Notes: a model not told the origin generated them from the letters alone. A DNA stretch of 64,000 nucleotides from Alphaproteobacteria bacterium (GCA_020632885.1 JACKEQ010000018.1:1-64000); one strand, 5' to 3'; positions 43,659 through 53,339 are shown, numbered from the stretch's first letter. Program-made: numbers and translations.

Positions 43659-46600
43659 ATGTGGGTCGTCTGGGTCAGCGCGGTCGCGCGCGCCGCCAAC
43701 GTGGCGTGTGCGCCGGCCATCGACGAGTTCCGTCACGTCGTGGACATCGCGTCCACCAGCGTGGCGACGACCGAGGACACCTACCGCTTCAGCGTGCCGG
43801 ACGGGGACTGCTCCCACATCGAGCTCCCGCGGGCCCTCGACGGCGCGGTGGTCGCCGACTCCGACCTGCGGGTCGCCGACGGTCGGCTCCTGCGGAAGTC
43901 CCAGTGGCGGCCGGGCGACGTGCTGCGCGTGCGGCTCAGCGGCGATCTCGGCAAGGGTCCGCACTCGGCCGAGGTGCTCAAGCCCGCCTTCCCGGTGGGC
44001 GTGATGTCCGTGCAGATCACGGCCCCCGCGACGGCCCGTCTGAACGTCTGGGCGTCGCCGGAGGGGCAGGTCTCGGTGGACGCCCCGCGCGACCAGGTCT
44101 ACCGCGCCGTGTTCCCGGGAGGCGGGCGGCTCGTCTGGTCGTCCGAGAAGGACTGGTGGACCGTCGGCGACCGTCTGCGCCAGACGATCGACGGAAAGCT
44201 CGCCAACCGCTTCGCCCTCGGCGAGCTCGCGGACAACGCCGACAGCCTCACCCCGTCGGACATCGTGGCGCGCGTCAGCAAGGCGGTGGCCCTCGACACG
44301 GTGGGGCCGGACTGGCGCTCTGCCGCCAATGCGGCCACGACGCTGAAGAAGGGCCGTGGGAGCGCGGCCGAGCGGGCGATCGTGCTGCTGTCCCTCCTCC
44401 GGGCGGCCGGGTACGACGCCGATCCGGTGCTCGTCCGCACGGCCGACGCCGCGGACATCCCGCTCATCGTGCCCGGCTACGCGCTCTTCACCCGCATCGC
44501 CGTGCACGTGCGGCGCCCGAACGCCCCGGACATCTGGCTCGACCCCGCCTCACCGTACAGCACACCCGACAGCGTGCCCCGCGAGCTCCGCGGGTCCATC
44601 GTGCTCGAGCCCGGCGACCAACCCTACCGCCTGTACGACCGCATGGTCCCGGACGGCACCCTGGAGATCGAGGCCACGGCCACCCTCAAGGACGACGGGT
44701 CCCTCGAGATCGCCGCTGGTGTGAAGGCCATCGACGGGGCCGGGCAGGCCGTGCGCGATGTGCTCGGTCCCCTCCCGAAGTCCCGCCGTCAGCAGTGGCT
44801 GTCGGACCTCCTCCGCTACGTCCGTCCGGGCCTCGAGGACCTCCGGTTCCAGCTCTACGGCGTGGACGACCCCAACCAGCCGCTCGTCATCTCCTTCGAG
44901 TTCGACGTCGAGTCCTCGTTCCGGCCCGTCGGGTACGGGCTCGCGGGGGCCATCCCGCCGGTCCTGGCCCCGCAGCTCGCCCGGGTGTTGCCGCCCAACA
45001 TCGAGATCAAGGAGCGCGTCTCGTTCGTGGGTTCGGAGGGCATGCACCTCTACGGGGTCCGCCCCGTCGAGGACCCCGTCGATCCGGACGCGATCCTCGG
45101 TCGCTCGACGGAGTGGACCGACCGCAAGGCGCGTCTCGAGACCCTCGTGCTCCGGCCCTGGCGTGCGAGCCCACGCGCTCAGGCGACCCTCCAGGTCCTC
45201 GAGGAGGCCTCCCTCCGCGGCCCGGAGCTCGTGCTGTTCCCACGCCTCGACCGGGAGGCCATCCGCGCCCTCCTCAAGGAGGACAGCACGGCGGACACCC
45301 GGGTGCTCGAGGCCCTGCTCTGGCTGCAGGCCGAGGATCTGCTCGAGGAGGAGCGGCTCGAGGAGGCCGACAGGGCCATCCACAAGGCCGTGCGCACGGG
45401 GCGTGTCCGGAGCGTGGCGGACGCCATGCGCCGCTACTCGCCGCGGGGAGAGCACCGCGGCTGGGCGCTCCTCTGGAACGCGGTGGGCACGGACCACGAC
45501 CGGCTCGCCATCGTGGAGGCCCTCGAGCGGAAGAACGAGCTCAGGGAGGCCTGGCGGCGAGCGAATCAGCTCGTGGCGAGCGACGATCCCGCCATCCGCA
45601 TCGCCGCCCTGGTGGCGTGGGCCCGCACCCAGGGGCCGCGCCCGCCGGCCACGGAGGACGAGGCGGGCCACAAGAGCTGGCGGGAGCCCGCACTCCTCCT
45701 GGCCCGCGCCGAGAAGCTCGCTGACGAGTCCTTCCCCGGCGCGGGGCTGGCGTCCGTCGATGTGGCGCTGGCCGAGCGCCTCCTCGCCAAGGACGCCTGC
45801 GACGAGGCGGGTGTGCGCATCCAGCGCGCGGCGGCACGCGGCACGGACCCCGCGGCCATGGCGGTGCTCGAGGAGTGGCGCGCGTGTGTCGGGGAGCCTG
45901 CCGGGCCGATGTCCCTCGAGGAGCTCATCCTGCGCAGCCGGTTCGACGTCACCGTGATGCGCACGGCCGTGCGCACCTTCACACGCAGGGGAGAGACCCG
46001 CGCGGCCCGGCGGTGGGCCATGCTCGCGGCGGCGGTGGAGCAGGACAACGTGGCGCTGTGGACCGAGGCCTCGGACGCGGCGCTGCTGGCGGGCGACCTC
46101 CACACCGCGGCCTACGCGATGCGCCGTGCGTCGGACCTGAAGAAGGACGCCACCACCACGGGCGTCCCTCTGGCTTTCCTCGCTACGCTCCTCGGCGACT
46201 GGGACCTCATGCAGCTCGCGAAGCGGCGCGTGGGGTACAGCGTCACCGACAGCCGCCAGGAGGTCCCGATCACGTTCGAGAAGGCGCAGAGCTTCATGCT
46301 GCCCGAGCAGCGCTACGCCTTCCTGCGGTACCGCGACGTCGACGTGCTCACCAACGCAGACCTCCTCCACGAGCGCTTCCGCATGGAGGACGAGGCGGGA
46401 GACGCGCTGGAGGCCCGCCGTGACGCCGCGTGGCTCGCGCGTGAGCACAAGGACGACCACGCCCTCGTGGAGCTCTACAAGGCCACCTCGGACGCGCTGT
46501 GGTCCACCCATGCCCTGGAGCCCCTCACGCCGTCCCTGAAGGACCCCGAGGTGCGGCGGCTGCGGATGGAGTCCGCCCTGCTCACGGGGGCGAGCGATCC

Positions 46601-47051
46601 TCTCCTGGACCTGCCCTACCTCAAGGAGGACCACGCGGCCTCGGTGCTCCAGGACGCGCGCAGCAAGCCCATGATGCTCGCCGAGTCCATGGGCTGGCCC
46701 CAGGGGCTCGAGAACCCGCGGGTCGACGTCCCGGCGGGCTACCGGTCCTCCCGGCTCCTCGGCGCGCTCGACGGGGTCGAGGGGTTCACGAACAAGGCCG
46801 CGGGCACCGTGCTGCTCGCGAGTGTCGGGGGCGACGTCCTGCCGCCACCGCTGTTCGGGGTGTTCAAGCTCGGTGAGGTCGTCGACTCCGACGACAAGCT
46901 CACGATCTTCCGGCTGGACGGCGGTCTGGCGCCCGGCTTCGTGGCCCGCCGCAAGCTCGGCGACCTCACGTTCTGGGGCGCGGCGCGCACGGTGCAGCTC
47001 GCCCGCCATGCCGTCGAGTCCGGCATCGCGGCGCAGAGCAGCATCCAGTAG
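43659..47051 (+). CDS. Large exported protein with degenerate transglutaminase-like core
   Basis: 1,130 residues. A short signal (MWVVWVSAVARA) precedes an N-terminal beta domain (about 20-150) like that before bacterial transglutaminases. A transglutaminase-like core spans about 215-300 (RAIVLLSLLRAAGYDADPVL, FTRIAVHVRRP, IWLDPA). The usual nucleophile in GDCKDKA is replaced by GSAAERA (near 233), and the His of the following strand is replaced by Arg (FTRIAVHV), so it is probably catalytically dead. The C-terminal 550 residues are helical, TPR-like. It lies ten bases after rtcR on the same strand and may be co-transcribed. A structural or binding role at the envelope is inferred. Confidence 0.85.
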   Translation: MWVVWVSAVARAANVACAPAIDEFRHVVDIASTSVATTEDTYRFSVPDGDCSHIELPRALDGAVVADSDLRVADGRLLRKSQWRPGDVLRVRLSGDLGKGPHSAEVLKPAFPVGVMSVQITAPATARLNVWASPEGQVSVDAPRDQVYRAVFPGGGRLVWSSEKDWWTVGDRLRQTIDGKLANRFALGELADNADSLTPSDIVARVSKAVALDTVGPDWRSAANAATTLKKGRGSAAERAIVLLSLLRAAGYDADPVLVRTADAADIPLIVPGYALFTRIAVHVRRPNAPDIWLDPASPYSTPDSVPRELRGSIVLEPGDQPYRLYDRMVPDGTLEIEATATLKDDGSLEIAAGVKAIDGAGQAVRDVLGPLPKSRRQQWLSDLLRYVRPGLEDLRFQLYGVDDPNQPLVISFEFDVESSFRPVGYGLAGAIPPVLAPQLARVLPPNIEIKERVSFVGSEGMHLYGVRPVEDPVDPDAILGRSTEWTDRKARLETLVLRPWRASPRAQATLQVLEEASLRGPELVLFPRLDREAIRALLKEDSTADTRVLEALLWLQAEDLLEEERLEEADRAIHKAVRTGRVRSVADAMRRYSPRGEHRGWALLWNAVGTDHDRLAIVEALERKNELREAWRRANQLVASDDPAIRIAALVAWARTQGPRPPATEDEAGHKSWREPALLLARAEKLADESFPGAGLASVDVALAERLLAKDACDEAGVRIQRAAARGTDPAAMAVLEEWRACVGEPAGPMSLEELILRSRFDVTVMRTAVRTFTRRGETRAARRWAMLAAAVEQDNVALWTEASDAALLAGDLHTAAYAMRRASDLKKDATTTGVPLAFLATLLGDWDLMQLAKRRVGYSVTDSRQEVPITFEKAQSFMLPEQRYAFLRYRDVDVLTNADLLHERFRMEDEAGDALEARRDAAWLAREHKDDHALVELYKATSDALWSTHALEPLTPSLKDPEVRRLRMESALLTGASDPLLDLPYLKEDHAASVLQDARSKPMMLAESMGWPQGLENPRVDVPAGYRSSRLLGALDGVEGFTNKAAGTVLLASVGGDVLPPPLFGVFKLGEVVDSDDKLTIFRLDGGLAPGFVARRKLGDLTFWGAARTVQLARHAVESGIAAQSSIQ

Positions 47052-48092
47052 TCAGACGTCCAGGTAGCGCTCGCGGAGCTGCCCGCACCCGGCGTCGATG
47101 TCGATCCCGCGGCGCACGCGCACGGTCGCCGGGATCCCGTGGTCCGCGAGTCCCTGCACGAAGGCCGCCACGCGCTCGGGGTCGCTCGGGCGGCCCGCGT
47201 AGCCCCCGGTGGGGTTGAGGGGGATGAGGTTCACGTGGCACGGCAGGCCGCGCAGGAGGCGCCCGAGCTCCGCGGCGCGCTCCGGGGTGTCGTTCTCGCC
47301 CTCGATGAGGGCCCACTCGAAGGTCACGCGGCGCTTCGTGCGCTCCACGTAGTACCGCACCGCATCGAGGAGCTCGTCGAGAGGGTAGCGCTTGTTCACC
47401 GGCATGAGCGCGCGTCGGGTCGCGTCGTCCGCGGCGTGCAGGCTGATCGCGAGGGTCACCTGGAGGCCCTCGTCGGCGAAGCGCCGGATCTGGGGGGCCA
47501 GGCCCACGGTGGAGAGGGTGATGTGCCGGGCGCCGATGCCCAGATCGGCCTGCATGCGCCGCACGGCCTCCAGGACGGGCCCGTAGTTGTGCAGGGGCTC
47601 GCCCATGCCCATGAGCACGACGTTCGAGAGACGCTCGCCCCTCGCGCGGCACTCGGCGTGGGCCCGCCAGACCTGGCCGAAGATCTCGGCGGCCGTGAGG
47701 TGACGCTTGAAGCCCATCTGGCCGGTGGCGCAGAACACGCATCCCATCGCGCAACCCGCCTGGGACGAGATGCACGCGGTGCGACGCCCGTCCTTGTAGG
47801 GCATCAGCACCGTCTCCACGAGCTGCCCGTCGGCGAGGCGGTACAGGCGCTTCACCGTGCCGTCGCGGCTCGTCTGCTCGCGGGCCACGGCGAGGCCCGT
47901 GAGGGTGGCCTCCTGCTCGAGTCGCTCGCGCAGGGCCTTCGGCAGGTCGGTCATGGCGTCGAAGGACGTGGCCCCCCGCTCGTGGAGCCACTTGTGGACC
48001 TGCTTCGCCCGGAAGCGCTTCTCGCCCCACGACGCGAACAGCGCCTCGAGGTCGGCGAGGGGGAGGCCCACGAGGTCGGTCTTGTCGGTCAT
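47052..48092 (-). CDS. rlmN: Dual-specificity 23S rRNA/tRNA adenine-C2 methyltransferase RlmN
   Basis: 346 residues. A radical-SAM enzyme that methylates A2503 of 23S rRNA and A37 of several tRNAs. The iron-sulfur motif CAMGCVFC (near 113), GMGEPLHNY, ITLSTVG and LAISLHAADDATR are typical. The second catalytic Cys is in IDAGCGQLRER near the C-terminus (about 336). All essential Cys residues are present. Its start overlaps the stop of the upstream M15-type gene by four bases. Confidence 0.98.
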   Translation of the reverse strand: MTDKTDLVGLPLADLEALFASWGEKRFRAKQVHKWLHERGATSFDAMTDLPKALRERLEQEATLTGLAVAREQTSRDGTVKRLYRLADGQLVETVLMPYKDGRRTACISSQAGCAMGCVFCATGQMGFKRHLTAAEIFGQVWRAHAECRARGERLSNVVLMGMGEPLHNYGPVLEAVRRMQADLGIGARHITLSTVGLAPQIRRFADEGLQVTLAISLHAADDATRRALMPVNKRYPLDELLDAVRYYVERTKRRVTFEWALIEGENDTPERAAELGRLLRGLPCHVNLIPLNPTGGYAGRPSDPERVAAFVQGLADHGIPATVRVRRGIDIDAGCGQLRERYLDV

Positions 48093-48787
48093 CGTCCGTT
48101 CGCCGAGAGGTGCTGGAAGTCGCGGGTGCTCGACCAGGCGCCACCCCAGCCCCAGCCTGCACCCACGAGGGACGCGACCAGGGCCGAGTCCGCGAAGAGC
48201 ATCCCGGGCCGGTGGTCCTCGCGGTCGACGAAGTCCGCCGCCGCGGCGGGCAGGACGGTGCGGCCCGAGGAGGAGATGTACGGGTTCTGCGCGGGGTTCA
48301 CGTCCACCGCGTGACCGTAGCTGTGCTCGGAGTACCGGGTGCCTCCGGTGACCGCCCGGCAGTTGAAGGCGCTCGTGTTGTTCGCGTCCATGCTCGCGTC
48401 GTCCGAGCCGCCGAAGGCCACGATGGGCTCCATGCGCTCGATGGGGAAGCCCTCCGCGAAGGCCGCGGCGAGGGCGGCCACGATGGCGTCCGCGGTGTCT
48501 GCGCGCACCACGAGGGCCCCCTGGCGCACGCCGCCCTCGAAGTCGTGGTGGGAGACCTCGACGCGCACGAGGTCGTCGAGGGGCACCGGGCAGCCGGGCC
48601 TCCAGGTGATACCGGTCATCGCGGTGCGCTCCGCGTCGTTCAGTGGGCGCACGCTCGACGTGAACTCCGGAGGCGGCGGAGGCTGCGGCACCACGGGCTC
48701 GGGTGCGACGGGCTCGGGAGCCGTGTCGGGCACGGCGGGCGGAGGCTCGGCGCACGCGACGGCGGCGAGGGCGAGGAGGCGGACCAT
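48089..48787 (-). CDS. M15-type D-Ala-D-Ala carboxypeptidase-like lipoprotein
   Basis: 232 residues. Signal MVRLLALAAVAC is followed by a Pro/Glu-rich wall-spanning tether. The catalytic module is of the VanY/peptidase M15 type: SEHSYGHAVDVNP (near 151) supplies zinc ligands His and Asp, and a C-terminal DFQHL (near 222) supplies the third His. It probably trims peptidoglycan stem peptides. The stop overlaps the rlmN start by four bases, an odd but recurrent kind of coupling in this compact genome. Confidence 0.85.
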   Translation of the reverse strand: MVRLLALAAVACAEPPPAVPDTAPEPVAPEPVVPQPPPPPEFTSSVRPLNDAERTAMTGITWRPGCPVPLDDLVRVEVSHHDFEGGVRQGALVVRADTADAIVAALAAAFAEGFPIERMEPIVAFGGSDDASMDANNTSAFNCRAVTGGTRYSEHSYGHAVDVNPAQNPYISSSGRTVLPAAAADFVDREDHRPGMLFADSALVASLVGAGWGWGGAWSSTRDFQHLSANGR

Positions 48788-48829
48788 GCGGTGCTCTAAC
48801 CGGCTGCCGCGTGCGGTAGGCTCGTCCGC

Positions 48830-50044
48830 ATGATGCTCGCGTTCGTCCTCGCGTGTGGAGCTCCGGACTGCCCAGCGGTCGCACGGCACGTAGACCAGAC
48901 CCCCTCGGACAGTGTGACCCGCCAGGGCGTGTGGCCCATCGTCGAGGGCTTCGAGCGGGCGGCCACACCTTTCTGCCTCGCGGAGGTGGTGGTCGTGGAA
49001 GACGCCGTGCCCGCGGCCTGGCGGGAGGACGACGGCTGGCACGTCGCGGGTGGCCTGAACGGAGAGGAGCTGCTCGAGCCCCTGTGTGACGCGCTCCTCG
49101 AGGAGACCGGCGCGCTGCGGGACGACGACCTCCTGGACGCCGTGGCCGACTGGGGCGGCACGCCGGAGGAGATCCTGCGGGCCCGCTGCATCCAGGGGCC
49201 CCCGCCCGACGACCTCCAGGCGATCCGGGTGGGCTCCCGGTGCCCGATCGTGCGCGACCCGGCCACCGACGCCGTGAGAGACACGCTGTTCCCCGGGGCG
49301 CGGGCGGACGTCCGGGGGGGCCTCGTGCTCACTGAGGGCGCCACGGCGCCCGCCAGCGGGTGGGTGACGAGCGCGGGGATCCTCAGTTGCGAGCGGCGGA
49401 CCTGCGAGATCCACGGTCCCGATGGCCTGCTCGCGTCGCATGAGCTGCCTGACGGGACCTGGGGGCTGGACGCGACCTCCACCCACCTGCTGGTCGGTGG
49501 TGAGCGGGAGAAGCGCCTGGACGTGCTGGGGTGGACGGGCGGGCAGCGGGCGGTCCTCGGGGACTGGCAGAGCCCACGCATGGTGGGCCCGTACCTGCTG
49601 GACTTCGCCCGGGACCCGTTGCGGTGGGCGCGGGTCGACACCGGGGAAGGGGGCACCCTCGACCTCCCGGCCGCCTGGATCACCGGGGCCGTCGATGACG
49701 GCGGGGGCCTGATCGTCGGGGTCACCACCTCCCGCGCCCTGCAGCCGGAGGCCGAGCTCACCGACTTCTCGGCGCTCCTGCGTGTGCGTCCCGAGACCGG
49801 CGAGATCACGGAGATCCGGCGGTGGCGGTGGTCCATGGGTGAGCCGATGGTCCTCCCGCTCGGCAGGGGGCCCGAGGGCGAGCTCCTCGTGACCGTCCGT
49901 GTGGGCGGGCTCCGTGACCTGGTCGGTCGCCTGCAGCCCGACGGCTCGCTGCTCGTGGCGGACGCCCCCTGCGCCACGGCCTTCGTGGCGGCAGGCCATG
50001 TGCTGTCGATCGGCGTCAACGGTCGGACGTGGTGGTCTCTGTGA
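48830..50044 (+). CDS. Lipoprotein with predicted beta-propeller region
   Basis: 404 residues from a double ATG. The very short signal is MMLAFVLAC. The first 130 residues contain several Cys and helices (LEPLCDALLEETGALRDD). The rest is built from short strands and loops that look like a propeller (GTWGLDATSTHLLVGGER, LLVTVRVGGLRDLVGRL). No domain recognised. It converges with another lipoprotein of similar layout (helical Cys region then propeller), and their 3' ends overlap by 29 bases. Confidence 0.75.
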   Translation: MMLAFVLACGAPDCPAVARHVDQTPSDSVTRQGVWPIVEGFERAATPFCLAEVVVVEDAVPAAWREDDGWHVAGGLNGEELLEPLCDALLEETGALRDDDLLDAVADWGGTPEEILRARCIQGPPPDDLQAIRVGSRCPIVRDPATDAVRDTLFPGARADVRGGLVLTEGATAPASGWVTSAGILSCERRTCEIHGPDGLLASHELPDGTWGLDATSTHLLVGGEREKRLDVLGWTGGQRAVLGDWQSPRMVGPYLLDFARDPLRWARVDTGEGGTLDLPAAWITGAVDDGGGLIVGVTTSRALQPEAELTDFSALLRVRPETGEITEIRRWRWSMGEPMVLPLGRGPEGELLVTVRVGGLRDLVGRLQPDGSLLVADAPCATAFVAAGHVLSIGVNGRTWWSL

Positions 50045-51233
50045 CGGGAAGCGAGCGCGTCCAGAGGTGGCGGTCGTCCATCGCGACCCAGGTGCGGTGC
50101 CCCACCACGTTGTCCACCCGGTAGACGCAGTCTCCGGGATGGGCCGTGACGCCGTCCTCGCGCGTCGCGTAGTGCACTTCGCTCGTGAAGAGCCCGACGC
50201 CGTCCAGCACGGTCTCCACCGGCGCGCCTGCGATTCCCAGTCGTGCGTCCGTCCCGTGCTGGACGAGCTGGCCGCGGCCGTCCAGGAACCACACGCCCTC
50301 CGGCGCCGAGATCGCGGGCTGCTCGCTGGCGGCGTCGGGCCGGACCACCGGTCCGAAGCCACCGGTCTCGGGGTCCCAGCGCCGCCAGGCCACACCGTCC
50401 TCCCGTCCGATCCGCCACCACCCCCACGCGTCCTCCGCGAGCCCCAGGTAGCCGTCGGGGAGCGACGCGAGCGGGGCGAGCCCGTCGCGGGTGACGCGGG
50501 AGGTCTGGCCGTCCCCGGCCACCAGGATCACGGACGTCAGGCCCCCGCGGACCCTGTGGAGGCCGCTGGTCCCCTCCAGAGGGCGCGTGTAGAGCAGGCC
50601 CTCCGCGACATCGTAGACCTCCAGGGTCTGGGAGCCGTCGTCGTACACGTCCAGCCGCACCCGGACGACCAGCCCGTCCGCCGCGGCCGCCGACCAGGCG
50701 ACGTATGTGCGGTCCGACGCGAGCCGGTGCCGCGGGCCCTCCACCACGGGCTCACCGAACGCGAACGGAGCCTCCGGGAACAGCGCCATGAGCGCATGAT
50801 CGCGGGGTGTGTCCAGCGACTCGCAGGGGTTCGCCACCCGGCGCCACGGCAGCAGCGAGGCCACCCGCGCGCACGCACGTCCGAGGTCGATCCGGGACCG
50901 CTCCTCGTCCGACAGGTCCGCGGGCACCGACCGGCCGTCGAAGATCGCCGGATCGGCGACCTGCTCGTGAACGTCGAGGGCGCGGCAGAGCCCGTCGAAC
51001 ACCTGCTCCCGGAGGTCCGCGTCGGGGTCGATGCGGATGTCCAGCGGGCCGTCGGGCTCTCCGCCGGGCTGCAGGCCCTCCACGCACACGTCCCGGCCGC
51101 TCCAGGCCATGAAGTCCACGACCGCGGACTCGAGGGTCTCGGTGTCTTCGATGCCCACGGCCAGCTCCGCGGGGTCGCCGCAGGGCGGGGCACGACATCC
51201 GGCCAGCAGGAAGAGCACAATCCACCCTGCCAC
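50016..51233 (-). CDS. Lipoprotein with predicted beta-propeller region
   Basis: 405 residues if it begins at the GTG giving MAGWIVLFLLAGC. A later GTG (51218, MLFLLAGC) is equally possible. A helical, Cys-containing segment (about 20-140) is followed by repeating strand pairs (TYVAWSAAAADGLVVRVRLD, GYLGLAEDAWGWWRIG, GVWFLDGRGQLVQHG), suggesting a propeller. Layout resembles the convergent neighbour. Function unknown. The divergent gene to its right starts inside what would be its longest upstream extension, which argues for the shorter start. Confidence 0.72.
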   Translation of the reverse strand: MAGWIVLFLLAGCRAPPCGDPAELAVGIEDTETLESAVVDFMAWSGRDVCVEGLQPGGEPDGPLDIRIDPDADLREQVFDGLCRALDVHEQVADPAIFDGRSVPADLSDEERSRIDLGRACARVASLLPWRRVANPCESLDTPRDHALMALFPEAPFAFGEPVVEGPRHRLASDRTYVAWSAAAADGLVVRVRLDVYDDGSQTLEVYDVAEGLLYTRPLEGTSGLHRVRGGLTSVILVAGDGQTSRVTRDGLAPLASLPDGYLGLAEDAWGWWRIGREDGVAWRRWDPETGGFGPVVRPDAASEQPAISAPEGVWFLDGRGQLVQHGTDARLGIAGAPVETVLDGVGLFTSEVHYATREDGVTAHPGDCVYRVDNVVGHRTWVAMDDRHLWTRSLPVTETTTSDR

Positions 51234-51289
51234 CGCGCCTGGCGCGTGTCCAGCGGTCCGGTCGCGGTACAATCGGGCGGGAGGTACCC

Positions 51290-51901
51290 GTGATCCTCGC
51301 ACTCCTCGGAGGCAGCATGGCGGCCGAGCCGGTCGGGCAGGGCACGTGGTCCGCGAAGTACGCGTACCACCGGCTCGCGTTCATCACGCGTGAGCACACC
51401 GAGGATCGCGCGGACGACGGGGAGGCCACGCTGGTCCTCGGGCCCGATGGCGCCGCCCGGATGTGCGTGCGGTGGTCCACCCGCTCGGCGAGCCGCATCA
51501 GCGCGTACGCCCCGGGAGGTGCGTCCAGGAGCGACGACGCCGACCAGGGCCTCCACGCGTTCTGGGGTCGCTGGGAGCCCACGGCGGACGGGGTGGCGCT
51601 GGCCTTCGACCACGCGTCCTACACGTCCTGCGACGACCCCGAGCCCCACGACGCCGAGGTCCGCCTGGCGGCCACCCGGATGGAGGGTGGGCTGCTGGCG
51701 TGTGAGCTGCCCGCGGTGTCGAGCTTCACCGGGCTCGCCCTCCGCCTCGACGGATCGGGCCTCGTCGGGGTCCCCTGGCACATGCAGGGCCGCAACCGCC
51801 CCGAGGGCGCGGTACCCCGGCTGGTGCTGGGCTCACCGGGCGTGCGCCTCACGTACGACGGCGACCGCGGCGGCGCCGGGCTGACCCGCGCGCCGCTCTG
51901 A
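51290..51901 (+). CDS. Exported beta-rich protein of unknown function
   Basis: 203 residues from a GTG with GGGAGG upstream. It begins MILALLGGSMAAE, a short cleavable signal. The mature protein is a predicted lipocalin- or DUF-like beta sandwich with Cys residues (RMCVRWST, YTSCDDPE, LLACELP). It contains repeated L-x-L-G-P/D-G patterns. No domain recognised. It ends one base before the stop of the opposed small lipoprotein. Confidence 0.72.
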   Translation: MILALLGGSMAAEPVGQGTWSAKYAYHRLAFITREHTEDRADDGEATLVLGPDGAARMCVRWSTRSASRISAYAPGGASRSDDADQGLHAFWGRWEPTADGVALAFDHASYTSCDDPEPHDAEVRLAATRMEGGLLACELPAVSSFTGLALRLDGSGLVGVPWHMQGRNRPEGAVPRLVLGSPGVRLTYDGDRGGAGLTRAPL

Positions 51902-52294
51902 CTACTTCGCGAGCCCGGCCTCGTAAACGCAGTCGCCCTGGGCCGGCGCGCCCTTCCAGGTGAGCACGCTGGGGAGCCCGATGGCCGGAGGGCCGCCGCT
52001 GGGTGCGGAGACGTCGAGCTTCACGGTGTCGCCGTCCACCGACCAGGTGCCCTCGATCACGTGCACCCCCGACCACACGCACTGGGCGCCAGGGGGGCAG
52101 GGGGAGATCAGCTCCTCGAGGGTCGCCGCCCCTCCGTCCTGCAGGATGAGGTTGCGCGGGTAGGTCCGCTCGCCGCACGACGCGCTGTGCCACTCGCCCG
52201 CCCAGGAGGGCGCGGGGGCCTCCCGGGCCGGCTCGGCGGCGGCGGGCTCGGGAACGGGTGCGGGCTTCGAGCAGGCGGCGATCAAGATCAGCAT
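51902..52294 (-). CDS. Small lipoprotein, lipocalin-like
   Basis: 130 residues. The signal is only seven residues (MLILIAAC), then a Pro/Ala/Glu linker and a small beta domain starting SWAGEWHSASCGE and ending CVYEAGLAK. The layout of WxGxW followed by strands resembles META/lipocalin-like lipoproteins with two disulfide-capable Cys pairs. It lies downstream of the DUF6340-like gene on the same strand, 22 bases away, and may be in that operon. Confidence 0.72.
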   Translation of the reverse strand: MLILIAACSKPAPVPEPAAAEPAREAPAPSWAGEWHSASCGERTYPRNLILQDGGAATLEELISPCPPGAQCVWSGVHVIEGTWSVDGDTVKLDVSAPSGGPPAIGLPSVLTWKGAPAQGDCVYEAGLAK

Positions 52295-52316
52295 GCGGAC
52301 GGGTAACCCCGCGCGG

Positions 52317-53339
52317 TCAGCGGCGGGCCACCGACCGGCCGAGCTGCGAGCGCACCCGGCTCGCGTTGTCCTGCCGATCCTCGAGCACCGCCACGTAGGT
52401 CCGCATCCGCTTCTTCCCGCCCGCCAGGCTGGCATCCCTCGCGAGGCGCGCGGCCCGGCGCAGGTTCCCGTCCGCTTCGGCCGCGACGGCGAGGTTGTAC
52501 AGCGCCTTCGCCCGCACGCCCGGGTCGCCGCTGTTGGCCTCGGCGGCCCAGAGGTCCACGGCGCGCTGGAGGTCCCCGCGCTTCGCGGCCCGGTGGGCCT
52601 TGCGCATCACGTCGCTCCCCCCGCTGTACAGGGTGCGGGAGTCCACCACGGTGTGCGGGCTGATGCGGGCGCCGTAGCCGGCCCCGAGGGCCGCGGCCCC
52701 GTCGAACACGGCGGCCTCGTACGGCAGATCGTTCAGGGCCTGGACGGGCGTGTCCCGGGTGCTCGACGCAGCGCTCGACCCCGCTGTCACGCGGCTCTCG
52801 TCGATCACGCGGCCGGTGTCGCCGTCGTACATGCGGAACGTCGCCACCACGTCGGTGTCCTGGGTCGCCTGGAAGTCGACGTCCTTCTCGTCCTTGCGGG
52901 GCTTCACCGCGGTCGTCGTGTCGCTGTCGAAGGCGTCGAGCGCGATCACGGCGTCACAGTGGGCCTGACGGCAGAGCTGGCGCACCTTGCGGGCCGCCAT
53001 CTCGCGGTCCCAGATGCTCGTGTCCACGGCGCGTCCGTCCACGTGGAAGCTCACGACCTCGAAGCGCTGGCCGTCGTCGAGCACGTCCTCCAGGGCCTCG
53101 AGGGCGATGGCCGCGCTGTCCGCGTCCAGCATGTAGGTCTCGCCGGTGGCCGCTCCTTCCGCGGCGGAGAGCACGTGCTCGGCACCCCGGGCGCGGCTGC
53201 GGTCGATCACGAGCACCGTGCGGATGTCCTGATCCACGTCGATGCGGGCGGCCTCGAGGTAGCTGACGTTCACCTTGTGCGCGCAGCCGGTCATGGCGAA
53301 GGTCAGGGCGGCGAAGGCGAGGGTGCGGAGGGCGGTCAT
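52317..53339 (-). CDS. DUF6340-like lipoprotein
   Basis: 340 residues from an ATG with GGAG six bases upstream; an ATG four codons earlier lacks a ribosome site. Signal MTALRTLAFAALTFAMTGC. The order VSYLEAARIDVDQDIRTV-VIDRS, then ATGETYMLDADSAAIALEAL, RFEVVSFHVDG and VRQLCRQAHCDAVIALDAFD matches DUF6340, a lipoprotein family best known in Bacteroidetes. A helical TPR-like end (RAVDLWAAEANSGDPGVRAK) follows. Molecular function is unknown. Confidence 0.75.
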   Translation of the reverse strand: MTALRTLAFAALTFAMTGCAHKVNVSYLEAARIDVDQDIRTVLVIDRSRARGAEHVLSAAEGAATGETYMLDADSAAIALEALEDVLDDGQRFEVVSFHVDGRAVDTSIWDREMAARKVRQLCRQAHCDAVIALDAFDSDTTTAVKPRKDEKDVDFQATQDTDVVATFRMYDGDTGRVIDESRVTAGSSAASSTRDTPVQALNDLPYEAAVFDGAAALGAGYGARISPHTVVDSRTLYSGGSDVMRKAHRAAKRGDLQRAVDLWAAEANSGDPGVRAKALYNLAVAAEADGNLRRAARLARDASLAGGKKRMRTYVAVLEDRQDNASRVRSQLGRSVARR

